Origin: Brachypterus glaber
Taxonomy: Eukaryota; Arthropoda; Insecta; Coleoptera; Kateretidae
Assembly: GCA_958510825.1 (NCBI GenBank)
Contig: OY294051.1
Location: 27,949,265 to 28,013,264, forward strand
Length of the DNA stretch: 64,000 nucleotides
Direction: 5' to 3'
Shown here: positions 23,260 to 34,044 of the stretch, piece after piece
Numbering within the stretch: the stretch's first letter is position 1
Layout of the letters: each line of letters opens with the position of its first letter
Position numbers and translations under genes: made by a program
Notes under the pieces: model-generated
What the model saw: the letters and a program-made list of their open reading frames with translations, nothing else
Told to the model about the DNA's origin: nothing
Database searches by the model: none

Positions 23260-23459
23260 GAACTGGCTATTTATACGTCCTACCTCTTTGGTTTAGGCTG
23301 GTTTTTGACACTAATGGGGGCGTAGTCCCCCATTTAAACGAGGAGAATACAATTCTGATGAAAAAAAGCCTTAAAAGCTTTTAAAACCCTAAAAATTACC
23401 CAAAAAATACAGGACGTACACTTGGCTTGGTGTATGTCCAAGGTACAAATTCCAATTAC
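23260..23459. mobile_element. Uninserted relative of the 13381 TIR element, 200 bp
   Basis: The left end gaactggctatttatacgtc and the right end, inverted, gtaattggaatttgtacctt pair weakly. The body holds a single 'gaggagaatacaattctgat...aaaaaatac' block. It lies head-to-tail with 23118-23254 across a 5-bp spacer. It shows what the element at 13381 looked like before the Penelope-like insertion. Confidence 0.65.
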
Positions 23460-24071
23460 TTTATTAATTTTAACAATTTTAAATTGTACAGTTGCCGTTA
23501 TGATGTTTTTGTTTAAATTATACGTATTTCATACTTCGAATTCAAATAACACAAAATCTAGTCATTGAATTTTGTTTTCTTAAAAGAATCCGAATCTAGA
23601 ACATCCAAATTTCATCTATTTTGATCGAATTTTTCGATTTAGATTTATAAATACTATCTAATCAGAAGAGTATGCAATGAAGTATAAAGTGTTGAGCCGT
23701 GAAGGCTTGTCTATTACTATAGCAACTAACATTCATGATAATAATAATAATAATTATTATTATTATTAGAAATAATAATATTCATCGCATTTCAATGTTT
23801 AATTGTAATAATATGCGTCCCATTTATGGTATTTATAATTATCTGATATACGAATGCCTCGTTATTACCAATCAAAAATTTTTGTTATCTTTTAATTTGT
23901 AACTTGCTATACTAATATATAAAAGTATTAATCTCAAATAAAAATTACATAATGATCAATATATTTTTTTTACAAGACAAATACATTTAAGATGAGTAGA
24001 AGGGAGAGCTGGTCAACCCAGACCCACAACCAGTTAAGAAGAAAACAAAAAAAAAAAACAATAAATACTAT
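23460..24071. other. A+T-rich DNA with (AAT)n/(ATT)n palindrome
   Basis: At about 23738-23780 an (ata)n run is followed by a (tta)n run, forming a simple-sequence hairpin. Nothing else is recognised. Confidence 0.6.
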
Positions 24072-24340
24072 ATGGGAGGCATAGCGTAGTGGCTAGCGCG
24101 TATGCATAGCAAGTCTACTATCGTGAGTTCGATTCTCACTGGCGCCGATTTGCCTTTTTCAGTTAATTAATAATTGAAATTTGGCGAAGGCGATAAGTGA
24201 AACGGACACTCCCTAGAAACTGGTTCGAAAGTCAGTATAAGCCGGTGGTTCCCTCTACTACTAGCCCACACAAGTCCTGGACTTAGGGGATGCTTAATTA
24301 AGTAGAATAGTACGAGGTTAAACAAAACAAACAAAAACAA
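24072..24340 (+). mobile_element. Full-length tRNA-derived SINE (main family)
   Basis: The head has box A-like tagcgtagtggctagcgcg (24082 onward) and box B gagttcgattctcact (24125 onward). The body 'ggcgccgatttgcctttttc', 'ggttcgaaagtcagtataag' and 'gcccacacaagtcctggact' is shared with 44126-44398 and 28681-28822. The tail is (aaac)n-like. The short word atactat occurs at both edges (24065-24071 and about 24345-24351) as a probable target duplication. Confidence 0.88.
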
Positions 24341-24659
24341 ATATATACTATGCACCTAGTATGCAAACACTTTGCATACGTGGTGCATATGATATTTTTT
24401 CCACTACCTAAACCTAGAAACTCCAAATATCAGTTAAATATATAGTTTAAAAATTATTTTGACATACCCGTCAGTTTGACAAATAAGTTGAAAGTTATCT
24501 TAAATTTTTTTCATTATTGACCATCATCAATAAACAATGCTTAAAAACGGTTAATTATAAATGAGTTCACTGATTTTATTGGTTGTCGAGGTAATCAACG
24601 GTAGATAATTTGTAAGCTAGCACTTAATAAAGTAGTAGAAAAAAATCTTAATCTGTACA

Positions 24660-24703
24660 GCCAGTGGCGTAGCGAGAAAATATTTTCTTGCTATGCCACT
24701 GGC
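24660..24703. repeat. Perfect small hairpin
   Basis: gccagtggcgtagcgagaaa and tttcttgctatgccactggc pair almost completely across a 4-base loop. The size is small for a MITE, and its origin is unknown. Confidence 0.8.
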
Positions 24704-24747
24704 TACAGTATTAAGTAGGTATATTTTTCATCAAACCTTTAAAACTT

Positions 24748-24850
24748 CCCTGTTAAATAAAAAACAAGCAAAGACCAATAGAGACCAGTAGAAAACGAAT
24801 CGGAATCTACTGGATCCTACTGGTCTCTACTTGTTTTTCTTTTAACAGGG
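24748..24850. mobile_element. 103-bp hairpin element with CCCTGTTAA ends
   Basis: The arms ccctgttaaataaaaaacaa and ttgtttttcttttaacaggg pair, and so do the inner agagaccagtag and ctactggtctct. A short non-coding MITE is likely. Confidence 0.75.
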
Positions 24851-25475
24851 TTACGACTTTTGGTCACTCATTTGTACTAGTGAATAGGACACAGGACTAA
24901 AATTAATGACAGTAGCAATAGCGGCGATGATTTATTTCTATCGATGCACTTTAACATAATAAATGTATAATATTAAATACTTATAAATCAAAATATTGAA
25001 AGTATTATGACGAATTTTAAAGCTTTCTTGTTATTATATATCATAAACTTGCATCAGTTAAAACTAGAGTACTTAGTGTGATATTTTCTGTTGTTATTTA
25101 GTTAAAACTTAAATAATTCTGATTTGTCTTTGATTTTTTCAATAAATACATATCTTCAAAAACGTTTAAAAAACCTATTTATTTAAAGATGTATGTACTT
25201 TTCATTACGAAATGATAATTTTAACACACCTTACGTTTATTTTATTATTTATTTAGTAAAGTTCAATGTCGTTTAAACTCTGTACGTGTCAAACATTTAA
25301 TATTAAGCCTATAGACAGACAGGATATATATCTTTAGCTGTTAAATATTCTGATCAAGTTGCCGGTTACCAACAAGAATTTGTTCAACTGTTTTGTACCA
25401 TTCAAAGCCATCGAGATTGATTTTTACTTGAACCTTTATAAAGGTGACTTTAGTCACGTCCAGTAGTAAAAATAA
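24851..25475. other. A+T-rich DNA, nothing recognised
   Basis: No supported feature. Confidence 0.6.
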
Positions 25476-25870
25476 GCAAGCCGTGAAAGTATGTATTGCT
25501 ACACATTCCATTTTATACTATTCACAGTGGATGGTATATTACATTTTCCCAAATAATAATAAAAAATAAAAAAATAAACCTCCCATAACTTTTTTGTTTA
25601 TTATTTTCATAAACAATAGGGATCTTTCCCCCACAGAACAGAATTTTTCCTAATAATTTCGAGTCGATCGGATTATTCGTTCTTGAGTTATCGTGTCTAC
25701 AAAAAACGTAATATAGATGGAAAGACGGACATTTTTCATAGTTTACTATTTTTTCATGGAACATATTTGTATCCAAGAATTTTTTGTCTAGGGCGTTTTT
25801 TGGCGATTTTGGGAAATTCGTAACTACCGTAAATACTATTCTAGCGCTACGCGCTGTGAGTAGTATAATA
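25476..25870 (-). mobile_element. Repeat element with TTATACTATTCACAG ends
   Basis: The left part carries 'aagccgtgaaagtatgtattgctacacattcc' then tatactattcacagtgga. The right end is a hairpin atactattctagcgctacgcgctgtgagtagtat. The middle contains 'attcgttcttgagttatcgtg', which recurs inverted at 28820-28860. Related copies are 28823-29110 and 40852-41308. There is no coding potential, and the class is unassigned. Confidence 0.6.
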
Positions 25871-25888
25871 ATTGATTTAAATTAAATC

Positions 25889-26188
25889 TGTATTTATTAT
25901 TCATTTTTTAAACACCGAAATATTTTTGCGGGACTAAAATAGCGCTTTTACACACGTTACTTAAATCAAAAAATTATTTTTTGCATATACACCATGTTTC
26001 CCACAAAATTTAGATAAACAAAATTGACAAAGGAAGGTTGTATTTATTATTCATTTTTTAAAAACCGAAATGTTTTTGCGGGACTAAAATAGCGCTTTTA
26101 CACACGTTACTTAAATCAAAAAAATATTTTTTGCATATACACCATGTTTTCCACAAAATTTACATAAACAAAATTGACAAAAGAAGGT
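25889..26188. repeat. 150-bp tandem duplication
   Basis: Two head-to-tail copies start tgtatttattattcattttt at 25889 and 26039, with a few substitutions between them. Each contains 'gcgggactaaaatagcgctt'. No open frame is involved. Confidence 0.93.
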
Positions 26189-27089
26189 CTGAATATTACA
26201 GAACCACAGAGTGAAATCGCAGAGGTTCTATTATGCTTAACATTTCTTTAGAAAGAACCAAAATTAAACCAGTTGCTTATCTTATATTTGATTCTAATAC
26301 CTTTTTTAACTTAAACTAAATCCGTTTCTAAATTAATATAAGTTTAGTTGAGAAAATCACACACGGCAGGCCTGAGGTTAACTTAAGTTTCAAAGAGTTG
26401 TCAAAGCAAACAACCAGTGTATATTGGTAGAATGGGGTTTAGGCTATTCATAACCATCAACAGCAAAATCGCAGTAGATGGTTTTCAGAAGATACTGTTA
26501 AAAGTTGTTGGTGATGGCCTTCTTGTCTTAAAATTTGGGAATTTGAATAATAATTCTAGTTAAGTTTTGTCCGTAGAATCCGAATTCTTTTACAGAATTG
26601 GTCTATTTGTTTTAGTTTTAGAAAAAATTAAAATCAAAAATTTGTTTTAGTGAACTTTCAGTGCCTGTAAAAAAATAACTATACATGATATTAACTTACG
26701 AACATGTATAAACGACAGAAAAAGGATCAAAACATTTTTAATTTCTAATAATTTTTGACAGATTATGACAGGTCCACCCTAGTATTGTATACAATCGTCA
26801 CTTGAAGAGTGCAACTAACATAAGGGCCTAACCCACCAAATTATTGTTTTACAGGAGAAGCAAAAATGTAAATAATTTTTTTATCCTCAATATAAATTAC
26901 ATTTTAATAGTGTTTGATTGTTTACATCGTTTTATGTAGATTTCAACAAAAAAAAATAAATAAGAGCCTAAACAATACCCTTAATTATCAAAAGGGCCTA
27001 AATATTTCTTATAAGGTTGTTTTTGCATAAAATCTTCTTTTGCTAGTCTTAAATAGGTTCATAAGCTTTTTCTAAACAAGAATAGTTAA
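26189..27089. other. A+T-rich DNA, nothing recognised
   Basis: No supported feature. Confidence 0.55.
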
Positions 27090-27203
27090 GGCAACGTTCA
27101 AATATTACGTAACGCAAATTTTGATCATTTTGGACCCCCCCCCCCTGTAACGCTATTTTCATATACCATTAACATGGGCGTAACACTCCAAAATGACTGA
27201 AAC
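27090..27203 (+). mobile_element. Truncated PIF/Harbinger-like MITE
   Basis: It begins ggcaacgttcaaatattacg after TAA (27087-27089) and follows the 45265 and 58571 copies through 'attttgatcattttggac', a C-run, 'gtaacgctatttt' and 'ccaaaatgac'. The right terminal repeat is missing. Confidence 0.75.
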
Positions 27204-27795
27204 ATATAATTAAGGTCACTTGATCAGTTGTTACTTTGTCTAGTGTTTCCGTAGTTAGCCATTTGGGTTTCTGGAAGTGTTCACCTGAAAGCTCCCAAAC
27301 CGACCAACCACCAAAATACACAAACACACTAACTAGACAAGACAACAACCGATAGAATGATTAAAAAAAGTCTTTAACTTTGACAATTGACTAGTAACAA
27401 TGATTTTCAATTTTTAATACTATTTATACCTATGCCTATACTTATTTATTTAGTCAAAACATACAATAAAATGTTGTACTTTGAAATAAATTTAGTACTT
27501 AAACATTTTTTTATGTAATATTTTATTGCTTGAGAGTCATAAAAGTGGCATAATTCTGGTTTATTGATTTTTGACCTGTTGTATCACTTTGAAACCTTTT
27601 AACCTGCGCCCTTGAGTAAAAAGAAGACACTTCTGAGAAGATGTAAAAGAAGAAAGTAGAATAAATAATAAAAAAAAACGTTTTAAATATTGGATATTAC
27701 TTGGAAATATAACCATTTTTAAGAAAATTAATTTTACCGATACTTTTATGAAAATCTTTTTTTATTTATTTTTTTATTTTTATTATTTTGTTTTA
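27204..27795. other. A+T-rich DNA, nothing recognised
   Basis: A GC-richer patch at about 27260-27350 shows no coding signal. Confidence 0.5.
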
Positions 27796-28050
27796 GGCGT
27801 CATACTTTAAATACGTAACGCAGAATGCTGCAAATTTTAATTCCACTCCCCCTTGTAACTCTTCGTAACGCTAAGACTGAGTTTTACCCCCTCCCCGTAT
27901 ATATGTTACGCTAGCCGCTAAGACCCCCCTAAACACAATTTTGGGTAAAAAAAACTAATTTATTTATTATTTATTTATTTAAAAATATTAAAGGGCGTTA
28001 CGTAACGCTACATCATACCCCCTCCCCCTCTTAACGAATCGTAATGTAAA
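27796..28050. repeat. Probable PIF/Harbinger-like element, diverged
   Basis: It follows TTA (27793-27795), begins ggcgtcatactttaaatacg into taacgc, and contains several C-rich runs plus the palindrome gcgttacgtaacgc near 27994. The right terminus could not be located. Confidence 0.45.
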
Positions 28051-28490
28051 TTCGGTATTATACGGTCCATATTAAATTTAAAAATGACATTTGATGTCCC
28101 AAATTTCGGATTTTTTGTATTTAATTCCAAGTTTTGAAAATATTGATCGTTATTATTAGGAATTTTGCTTGTTACTATTTTTAGTTCCATTTTTTTCTCC
28201 CAGCAATATAAATTGGCATCTAGTGGTCAGGTAAGAATAAAATATAACGAAAAGTCATAAGGGATATCCTGTTATTGACCATTAGGAGTGGTTTCTTACA
28301 GGTTTATTTTAAGACGTAATAAGTGTCCATTTTCAAAGCTTAAATAATTTAATTTTACATTTTAGAATCAATACCATACGATACCAGTTTATTTTATGAG
28401 TATATCTTAATTCTAAAGCGAAAATACACAGTAATACTTTTTTCTTTTATTTACTTTTATTTACTACAGTATTGTTATTATATCGTCGTG
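28051..28490. other. A+T-rich DNA, nothing recognised
   Basis: No supported feature. Confidence 0.55.
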
Positions 28491-28496
28491 TTACTT

Positions 28497-28675
28497 TCTG
28501 AACCTCGTATCTCCAAAAAATCGTTTTTTTTTTTACTAACCAATTTTATACATAATGAGTCTTAACTTATACAAACTACAATTAGGTATTTTGGTTAGTT
28601 TATAAGTTACCTTGTATTGGAATAATTAATTTGAGTTGAGTATAAGTTATCACTAATAACTTATTAGTCATCATG
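28497..28675. repeat. Diverged copy of the 4796-5039 palindrome family
   Basis: It shares 'gaacctcgtatctccaaaaaatc' and 'cttatacaaactacaatta' with the left arm at 4815-4900, and has a rough inverted counterpart ending 'gtcatcatgcgagg'. Confidence 0.5.
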
Positions 28676-28680
28676 CGAGG

Positions 28681-28822
28681 TTTTGTTTTGTTTGTTTTAA
28701 CCTCGTACTATTCTACCTAATTAAGCATCCCCTAAGTCCAGGACTTGTGTGGGCTAGTAGTAGAGGGAATCACCGGCTTATACTGTCTTTCGAACCAGTT
28801 TTTATAGGGAGTGCCCGTTCAC
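28681..28822 (-). mobile_element. SINE 3' half, main family
   Basis: It reads, on the minus strand, from 'actggttcgaaaga' to the (aaac)n tail and matches 24200-24340. The tRNA-derived head is absent and the next element begins immediately. Confidence 0.82.
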
Positions 28823-29110
28823 GATTTTTGTGGACACGATAACTCAAGAACGAATTATCCGATCTACTCCAAATTTTTAGAAAAAATCAAGTTTTATGAG
28901 GGGAAGATTAATACTGTTTTTGAAAGTAATCCCCCCAAAAACAAAAAGATATGGGGGTTAAACTTAAAACAAATAACTATCATTTTATTTTTTTTTATTT
29001 TTTCGTTTGAATTTATTTGTTTTTATTTTTGTTTTATTTGGGAAAATGCAATATACCATTTACTGTGAATAGTATATAATGGAATGCGAAGCATTACATA
29101 TCTTCACGGC
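28823..29110 (+). mobile_element. Repeat element, TTATACTATTCACAG family
   Basis: 'gataactcaagaacgaatta' opens the copy and 'taccatttactgtgaatagt...aatgcgaagcattacatatc' closes it. Both blocks recur in 25476-25870 (inverted) and 40852-41308. A SINE half abuts the left edge. Confidence 0.55.
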
Positions 29111-29483
29111 TTGTTTAAATTACCCTGTATAATTATTAATAAGTGCGATATTTCGCGAAACTTGTTTTAGCAAAATATTTAATTTTAATGTTAAGTAGGT
29201 ACTAATTTTATTTATTCTTCATTTTGACTATTAACCCAGCTGAACAGTTGCAAGCACCTTGTCAAAACATCGGCACTAGGCACTAATTTGGAAAGTTATG
29301 AAATAGGAAGTTGTGGAAATAGGCAACCATTAATACACCTGCGTGTTGCAAAATTTATTAAAGTTTGAAAGTCTGTATCTCCAAAACGTCATATTCTAGC
29401 AAAAACTGTATAAAATATTTTTTGTAGGTCTTAAAAAGAATTTGAAATAATTTTTTTGAAATCGGTTTAAAAATAAGTGAGTT

Positions 29484-29561
29484 ATGCTAAAAAACATTTA
29501 ACTGCTTTAATAGCTTATATCTAGAAAACAATGTATCTTAGGAAAAAATTGTTTATAATAC
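29484..29561 (+). repeat. 78-bp target-site duplication, left copy
   Basis: It begins atgctaaaaaacatttaact. The partner at 30313-30390 differs at about four positions. Together they bracket the LINE relic. Confidence 0.85.
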
Positions 29562-30312
29562 GCCATAAAAATTTGCGCTCAAGAATGCCTGAATAAGGGC
29601 AAAAGAGGACAAAAAAATATGCATATTCTCGGATAGCCAATAAGCTTTAAAGGCACTAAGTTCATGTGCATTTGGGTCAAAGCTTGCCTGGGAAAAAGTC
29701 CAAACGAAACCCTCAAACAACTGGCAAAAACCAACTTTGGTTTCCTTGATGTGGGTGCCAGGACACGAGGGTGTTGAAGGCAATAAGACTGCGGACTCTA
29801 ACAAAAGCCACCAGGTAGAGGCAATTAAGGAATGGGAAACCAAAATCAAAACTCGATATTGGAAAGATCAAAACTTAAGACATGCCAAAATATTCATAAA
29901 ATTTGAATCTGAACGAACAAGAAAGATACTCGATCTCAGCAAGACGGACCTAAGGACCTATACAGGGCTGTTAACCGGACACTGTCCGTTAAGATATCAT
30001 CTTAAAAAAATGGAAAAATCTGAAATCGACACTTGCCGTCTATGCTCAGAAGCACCAGAAACGGCCGAACACATTATGTGCTTCTGCGAAGCCATTGCTC
30101 GCAAAAGGCTACAATATCTAGAACAGGTATACCCAAAACCTGCAGATATATCACAAGTAGCCCCCAAAAAACTCTTAGGCTTCTTTGGAAGCCTAAAGTT
30201 TGATGTGGACTAAATTGCAAAGGGGATTCACAATAGATCTCATTCGTCGCAGTGATTTGAAAGACAGTACCTTGCCTCACAACCCCACTTATATTGTATT
30301 GTATTGTATTGT
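29562..30312 (+). pseudogene. 5'-truncated LINE with RNase H and zinc-knuckle remnant
   Basis: Translation through 29570-30213 reads as the C-terminus of a non-LTR retrotransposon ORF2. It has the RNase H segment IFSDSQ-stop-ALKAL, then WVPGHEGVEGNKTAD, followed by a C-terminal zinc-binding-type CRLC...TAEHIMCFC. RNase H domains of this kind occur in I-, R1- and related clades. The frame carries stops at 29590-29592 (TGA) and 29641-29643 (TAA), so it is dead. A GTCCAAAC motif at 29698-29705 sits where the family usually reads WEC-x3-L. Downstream sequence appears locally in another frame. The 3' end is a (tattg)n tail at about 30291-30312, and a 78-bp duplication flanks the copy. Reverse transcriptase and endonuclease are missing. 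Confidence 0.85.
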
Positions 30313-30390
30313 ATGCTAAAAAACATTTAACTGCTTTAATCGCTAATATCTCTAAAACAATGTATCTTAGGAAAAAATTGTTTATAATAC
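30313..30390 (+). repeat. 78-bp target-site duplication, right copy
   Basis: It begins atgctaaaaaacatttaact immediately after the (tattg)n tail of the LINE relic and ends tttataatac like the left copy. Confidence 0.85.
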
Positions 30391-30458
30391 TATTTAAGCA
30401 GTTTGGACTTTTCGGCGAAGATCTTAATACATCGGCACTCTTAATAGTAGTGCCGATA

Positions 30459-31917
30459 TAACATTGTAATAGATATGATAAATTGGTAGTCAGCAATATC
30501 TATTAAATGTCATATTAAATTACACCTTTAATATAACTATTACATATCTAAATTATTTGATAATAAACAGTAATTGTAATTTAATTACTTATTAGCAACA
30601 AGTCGTGAATATGTTAGATTTCCATATTGTATACTCTTGTCAGTATATAAAGAATATTTTTTCTACGACTGCCTTAGAACAGCATTATTCTTAGATGATT
30701 TTCAATGACAGAAGTGTTGGATTCTTGCACACTGTACGAGAATTTTATATTTACGCTCTAGTGATGGAATAGGTATATGTGGCGACATCTCAATGCTTAT
30801 AAGCATAATTATTAATAAATAAATAAATTATTCGATATTCACGACACAATTGAGTTAACAGCATCATTAAGATATGCGTGTGGAAGTTCCACAACGAGTG
30901 CGAAGCACGAGTTATGTAACAACACAAGTATATTAATGGGGTTAACTCGCGTGTATTGTACAATATTTTATCTAAGCCCGTAAGTTGAAAAGCTCAGAAG
31001 CCGGCTTTTGACACCCCCAGAGCCTTAATTTTGATTCAGAACTTGGGTATCGAGTATAAAATGGAATTGTTGGAGTACTAAAAATGAATTGGTAAAGGTT
31101 TGGACCGGAAAAATCTAGTTTTCAGAAAGTTGTTAACAAAAATATCAAATGCTGTACCCTGCTGACACATAATAATGTTTATGTCGCTTAGTCCCTTAAT
31201 GTTTGTCGAAACCGGACTTGTGATACATCAATCTTTTGGTAATGTTGCGTAGATTCAATTTCTGGTCCTAAATCCTTACTAGAGCCTGATTTTAGATTAG
31301 TATTTGTCGTCAACCCCAGATATCAGTACGTGGCTTCTCACGTGTATTCCCGTTGGTTTTTTACACTTGCCGGGGATAAAAGGGATATTTTCCAGGATAT
31401 TTTAGAACTCACATTTAATTCGATAGTCAAGGAAGAAATTTTGTTTAAAAATCCACCCAACTCGAAATTTTGGGGTAGTTTTACCTATTTCAAACTCAGG
31501 GTATCGTTAGATGAAATCTAAGGAAATAAGCTGAAAATACTACATTCACATTTCGCCGGGTGTTTTTTGATAGGCCGAAATTTCTAACCCAATTTTTGGA
31601 CAAATTTTGAACTTTGATTTATCTCTTAATATAAATCCCGGGGATTTGGGACCGCGACTGGTGGGGGCGTCCCAGAACCACTGCTCTTAAATGTTTCGTT
31701 TAGAAATTATTCGCAATAAACCTGGACTCTTTTCTAAAAAAGAGTGCTGTAACGAAAATGGGTGAGTTAAGAAGCTCTTAACTCACTCAAAATCCGTGAG
31801 TTAAGAGCTTCTTAATAAACAGGCGTAGATAAAATAAATTTAAACAATTAAAAATGATATCTATAACATGACATTAGACCTGTGCGGACTTTAAGAAATT
31901 TTGTAGTTGAATAAAAA
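30459..31917. other. Unassigned DNA with one small hairpin
   Basis: A GC-core hairpin resembling others in this window lies at about 30880-30975 (cacaacgagtgcgaagcacgag). At 31769-31810 tgagttaagaagctc is repeated as an inverted pair. The 63-codon frame at 31330-31521 has no recognisable domain. A GTTTGGAC motif is at 31098-31105. Confidence 0.4.
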
Positions 31918-32047
31918 GTATAGTATGAAACACGTTTGGAATCCATATTCTACACTCGTGGTACCGTCACACTGGAATGCGGTTCGTGTGTCGAAATTTC
32001 CACTCGTGTAGAATATACGTCATTCCAAACTTGTTACAGAATATACT
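31918..32047. repeat. GC-core hairpin element, 130 bp
   Basis: The left arm agtatagtatgaaacacgtt...attctacactcgtgg pairs with the right arm ccactcgtgtagaatat...attccaaacttg...atatact. The centre contains cactggaatgcggttcgtgtg. Confidence 0.7.
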
Positions 32048-32241
32048 AATCTAGGTGTATAATACCAACTTTTCTAGTGGTAAAACTGCGATGAGTATAA
32101 TAATGATCATTTAAAGGTCAAATATACAACAAAATATACATTTGAATGGCATAATTTACAATTAATTTTTCAATCTATAAAGGATTAATGTTAAAAAAAT
32201 GTTACAAAAAATTATATCTAATCATAATTATAATTGTCAAT

Positions 32242-32627
32242 AATAATAATAATAAATATATTTATTGGAACACCAATAGGCTAACGACCGAAGTCTTTCT
32301 GCCCAGTTTTACAAAAATTATATTATTGACATTATACAATGTAAAGGTAAATAGTAGAAAAAAAAGATGAATTGAGTAATAAGGATAAAGAAAAAAAATA
32401 GTAACTAAATTATGCTAGGAAAAAAAATTAGTAATTAAGTGCATTTTAGCTAATGTAGTAGGTTGTTGTATGCAGTTCAGAAAGAAGTAAAGAGATTTTC
32501 TCTCGGTTATCTCTGTTGTTAATAAACTTAAGTCTGAGGCTTTCTAATCTTTGACTAATTGGAGTTAACTCTGTTTTCTCGTAAAGTAAAGCATTGGATG
32601 GGTTGTATAAAGGATTTGATGGGTTCA
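32242..32627 (-). pseudogene. 5'-truncated LINE 3' end with 12-bp target duplication
   Basis: On the minus strand the last ~60 codons of a LINE ORF2 (32627 down to the stop at 32446) read NPLYNPSN...KTELTPISQRLESLRLKFI..., the style of the extreme C-terminus of Jockey/I-group elements. About 190 bp of 3' untranslated sequence follows, then an (att)n tail at 32242-32256. The 12-bp word ataattgtcaat is duplicated exactly at 32230-32241 and 32628-32639. Truncation, simple tail and perfect duplication together make target-primed insertion very likely. The short remaining frame is open, so the insertion looks recent. The clade assignment is tentative. Confidence 0.8.
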
Positions 32628-32639
32628 ATAATTGTCAAT

Positions 32640-33210
32640 TTTCAGGGTTTCATCAAAAGTTTTGTACAAACTAATATGTTTAACTACTTTTTAAAAACTA
32701 AAATTTAATAAAATAAAATATTGTTTCTAACCTGAGTAACACCATGCGGGCCATACGACAGGACTCTCAGTATCCATATCACAAAATTTCAGAGAATCCT
32801 TAACCTTTCTAAAAAGTCCTGACTAATCTTCAGGATTTAAAACACATTTTTCACTTAACTGGGGTCAAATTTGGGTAAAATAAGTCCTTTTATAGTCACT
32901 ATAATCCTTTTCGGATTAACTTTTACACAAAACTTGGATAATAATTATTAATTCTAGTACTTTTTATAATCCTTGGAATTTTTTTCAAAATCACAGTGTC
33001 GGAGTTTTATTTTTGAAATTTGTCTTTCGCAATTTCCTGTTGTTCTATTTGTTTTTTTTTGATTTATGCTAAAGCTATTTTTCACCGGATATACCTGCAA
33101 GATAATAAATTATTGTATAATTACTAATCGCATTTATAAATAAATAAACGTTTCTATTATCTAGATCGTATACGAGGGGTGTATTATTGATAATTATATA
33201 CACTCGTTGT
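32640..33210. other. A+T-rich DNA, nothing recognised
   Basis: No supported feature. Confidence 0.55.
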
Positions 33211-33965
33211 ATTTTTAATACTGAATGTTATTTGCTAATACATATTTTTTATTTATGTCGCCACCAATGGTATTTAGTACTTTACTTGCCATATTAAATA
33301 CTGCAATGTGTGTATTGTATACAAAATGTTGTCATACTAACATAAACACCGTGCTGGTACATTTGGATCCCCACGCAACATGTGTTTATTAATACTGTAA
33401 CATTTGGTAAATTATATCACAGTTATAGTTTGGTATACTTTAAGTTGTAGTTGTTGTGTTATTGATCTAGTTTAAAGTATGTTACAGTATTTAGTAAAAT
33501 AACAATCGGTAAATAATACCAAAATTTTGATTAGTAATAATACAGAGAAAAGTAAAAAAAAGGATCGATTATTTTATAAGTGTGTAATTGTATCTGGTTG
33601 CAATCTTTATATTATTACTAATCAAAATGTTGGTATTATTCACCGGTTGTTAATTTTTCTGAATACTGTAACATACTTTAAACTAGATCAGTAATATAAC
33701 TTAAAAACAACTCAAAGTATACCATACTATAAGAGTGATACGCTTTACCAAATCTTACAGTAATTTTTACTATCCTAGTATTAATAATCACATGTTGCGT
33801 GGGGATTCAAACATACCAGTATGTAGTATGTAGTATGCCAACATTTTGTATACAATACATAAATTGCAGTATTTAATATCACAAGTAAAGTATTAAATAC
33901 CAATGGTGGCGAAATAAATAACAAATATGTATTTACAAATAAAGTTTAGTATTAAAACTAAAATG
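33211..33965. repeat. Very long inverted repeat, arms over 300 bp, 70-bp spacer
   Basis: The left arm 33211-33542 and right arm 33612-33965 are inverted copies at roughly 85-90% identity by eye. Paired landmarks are gtcgccaccaatggtattta with taccaatggtggcgaaataa, 'ccccacgcaacatgtg' with 'cacatgttgcgtgggg', and attttgattagtaataat with attattactaatcaaaat at the inner edge. A transcript would form a hairpin of about 330 bp. There is no coding content, and no terminal motif or duplication was identified. Confidence 0.88.
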
Positions 33966-34044
33966 ACATTTTCTGAGTGTACATATTAATTATAAGAAGA
34001 TAATAAAAAAAATATGATTATACGTATCAAAATGATTTTTTCAG

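Larger units (their letters stand above)
29247..30458 (-). mobile_element. Element with ATCGGCACT termini, split by a LINE relic
   Basis: The left end 'gttgcaagcaccttgtcaaaacatcggcact' and right end 'acatcggcactcttaatagtagtgccgat' match, in inverse orientation, the element at 62430-63092. The right end is itself a hairpin, atcggcact...agtgccgat. The original body is interrupted at 29562-30312 by a LINE fragment and cut short near 30401, where a GTTTGGAC motif lies at the boundary. Confidence 0.65.

Noticed and set aside
24072..24160. Functional tRNA gene
   Set aside because: Boxes A and B are present but the sequence does not close into an acceptor stem and continues into a SINE body shared with three other loci.
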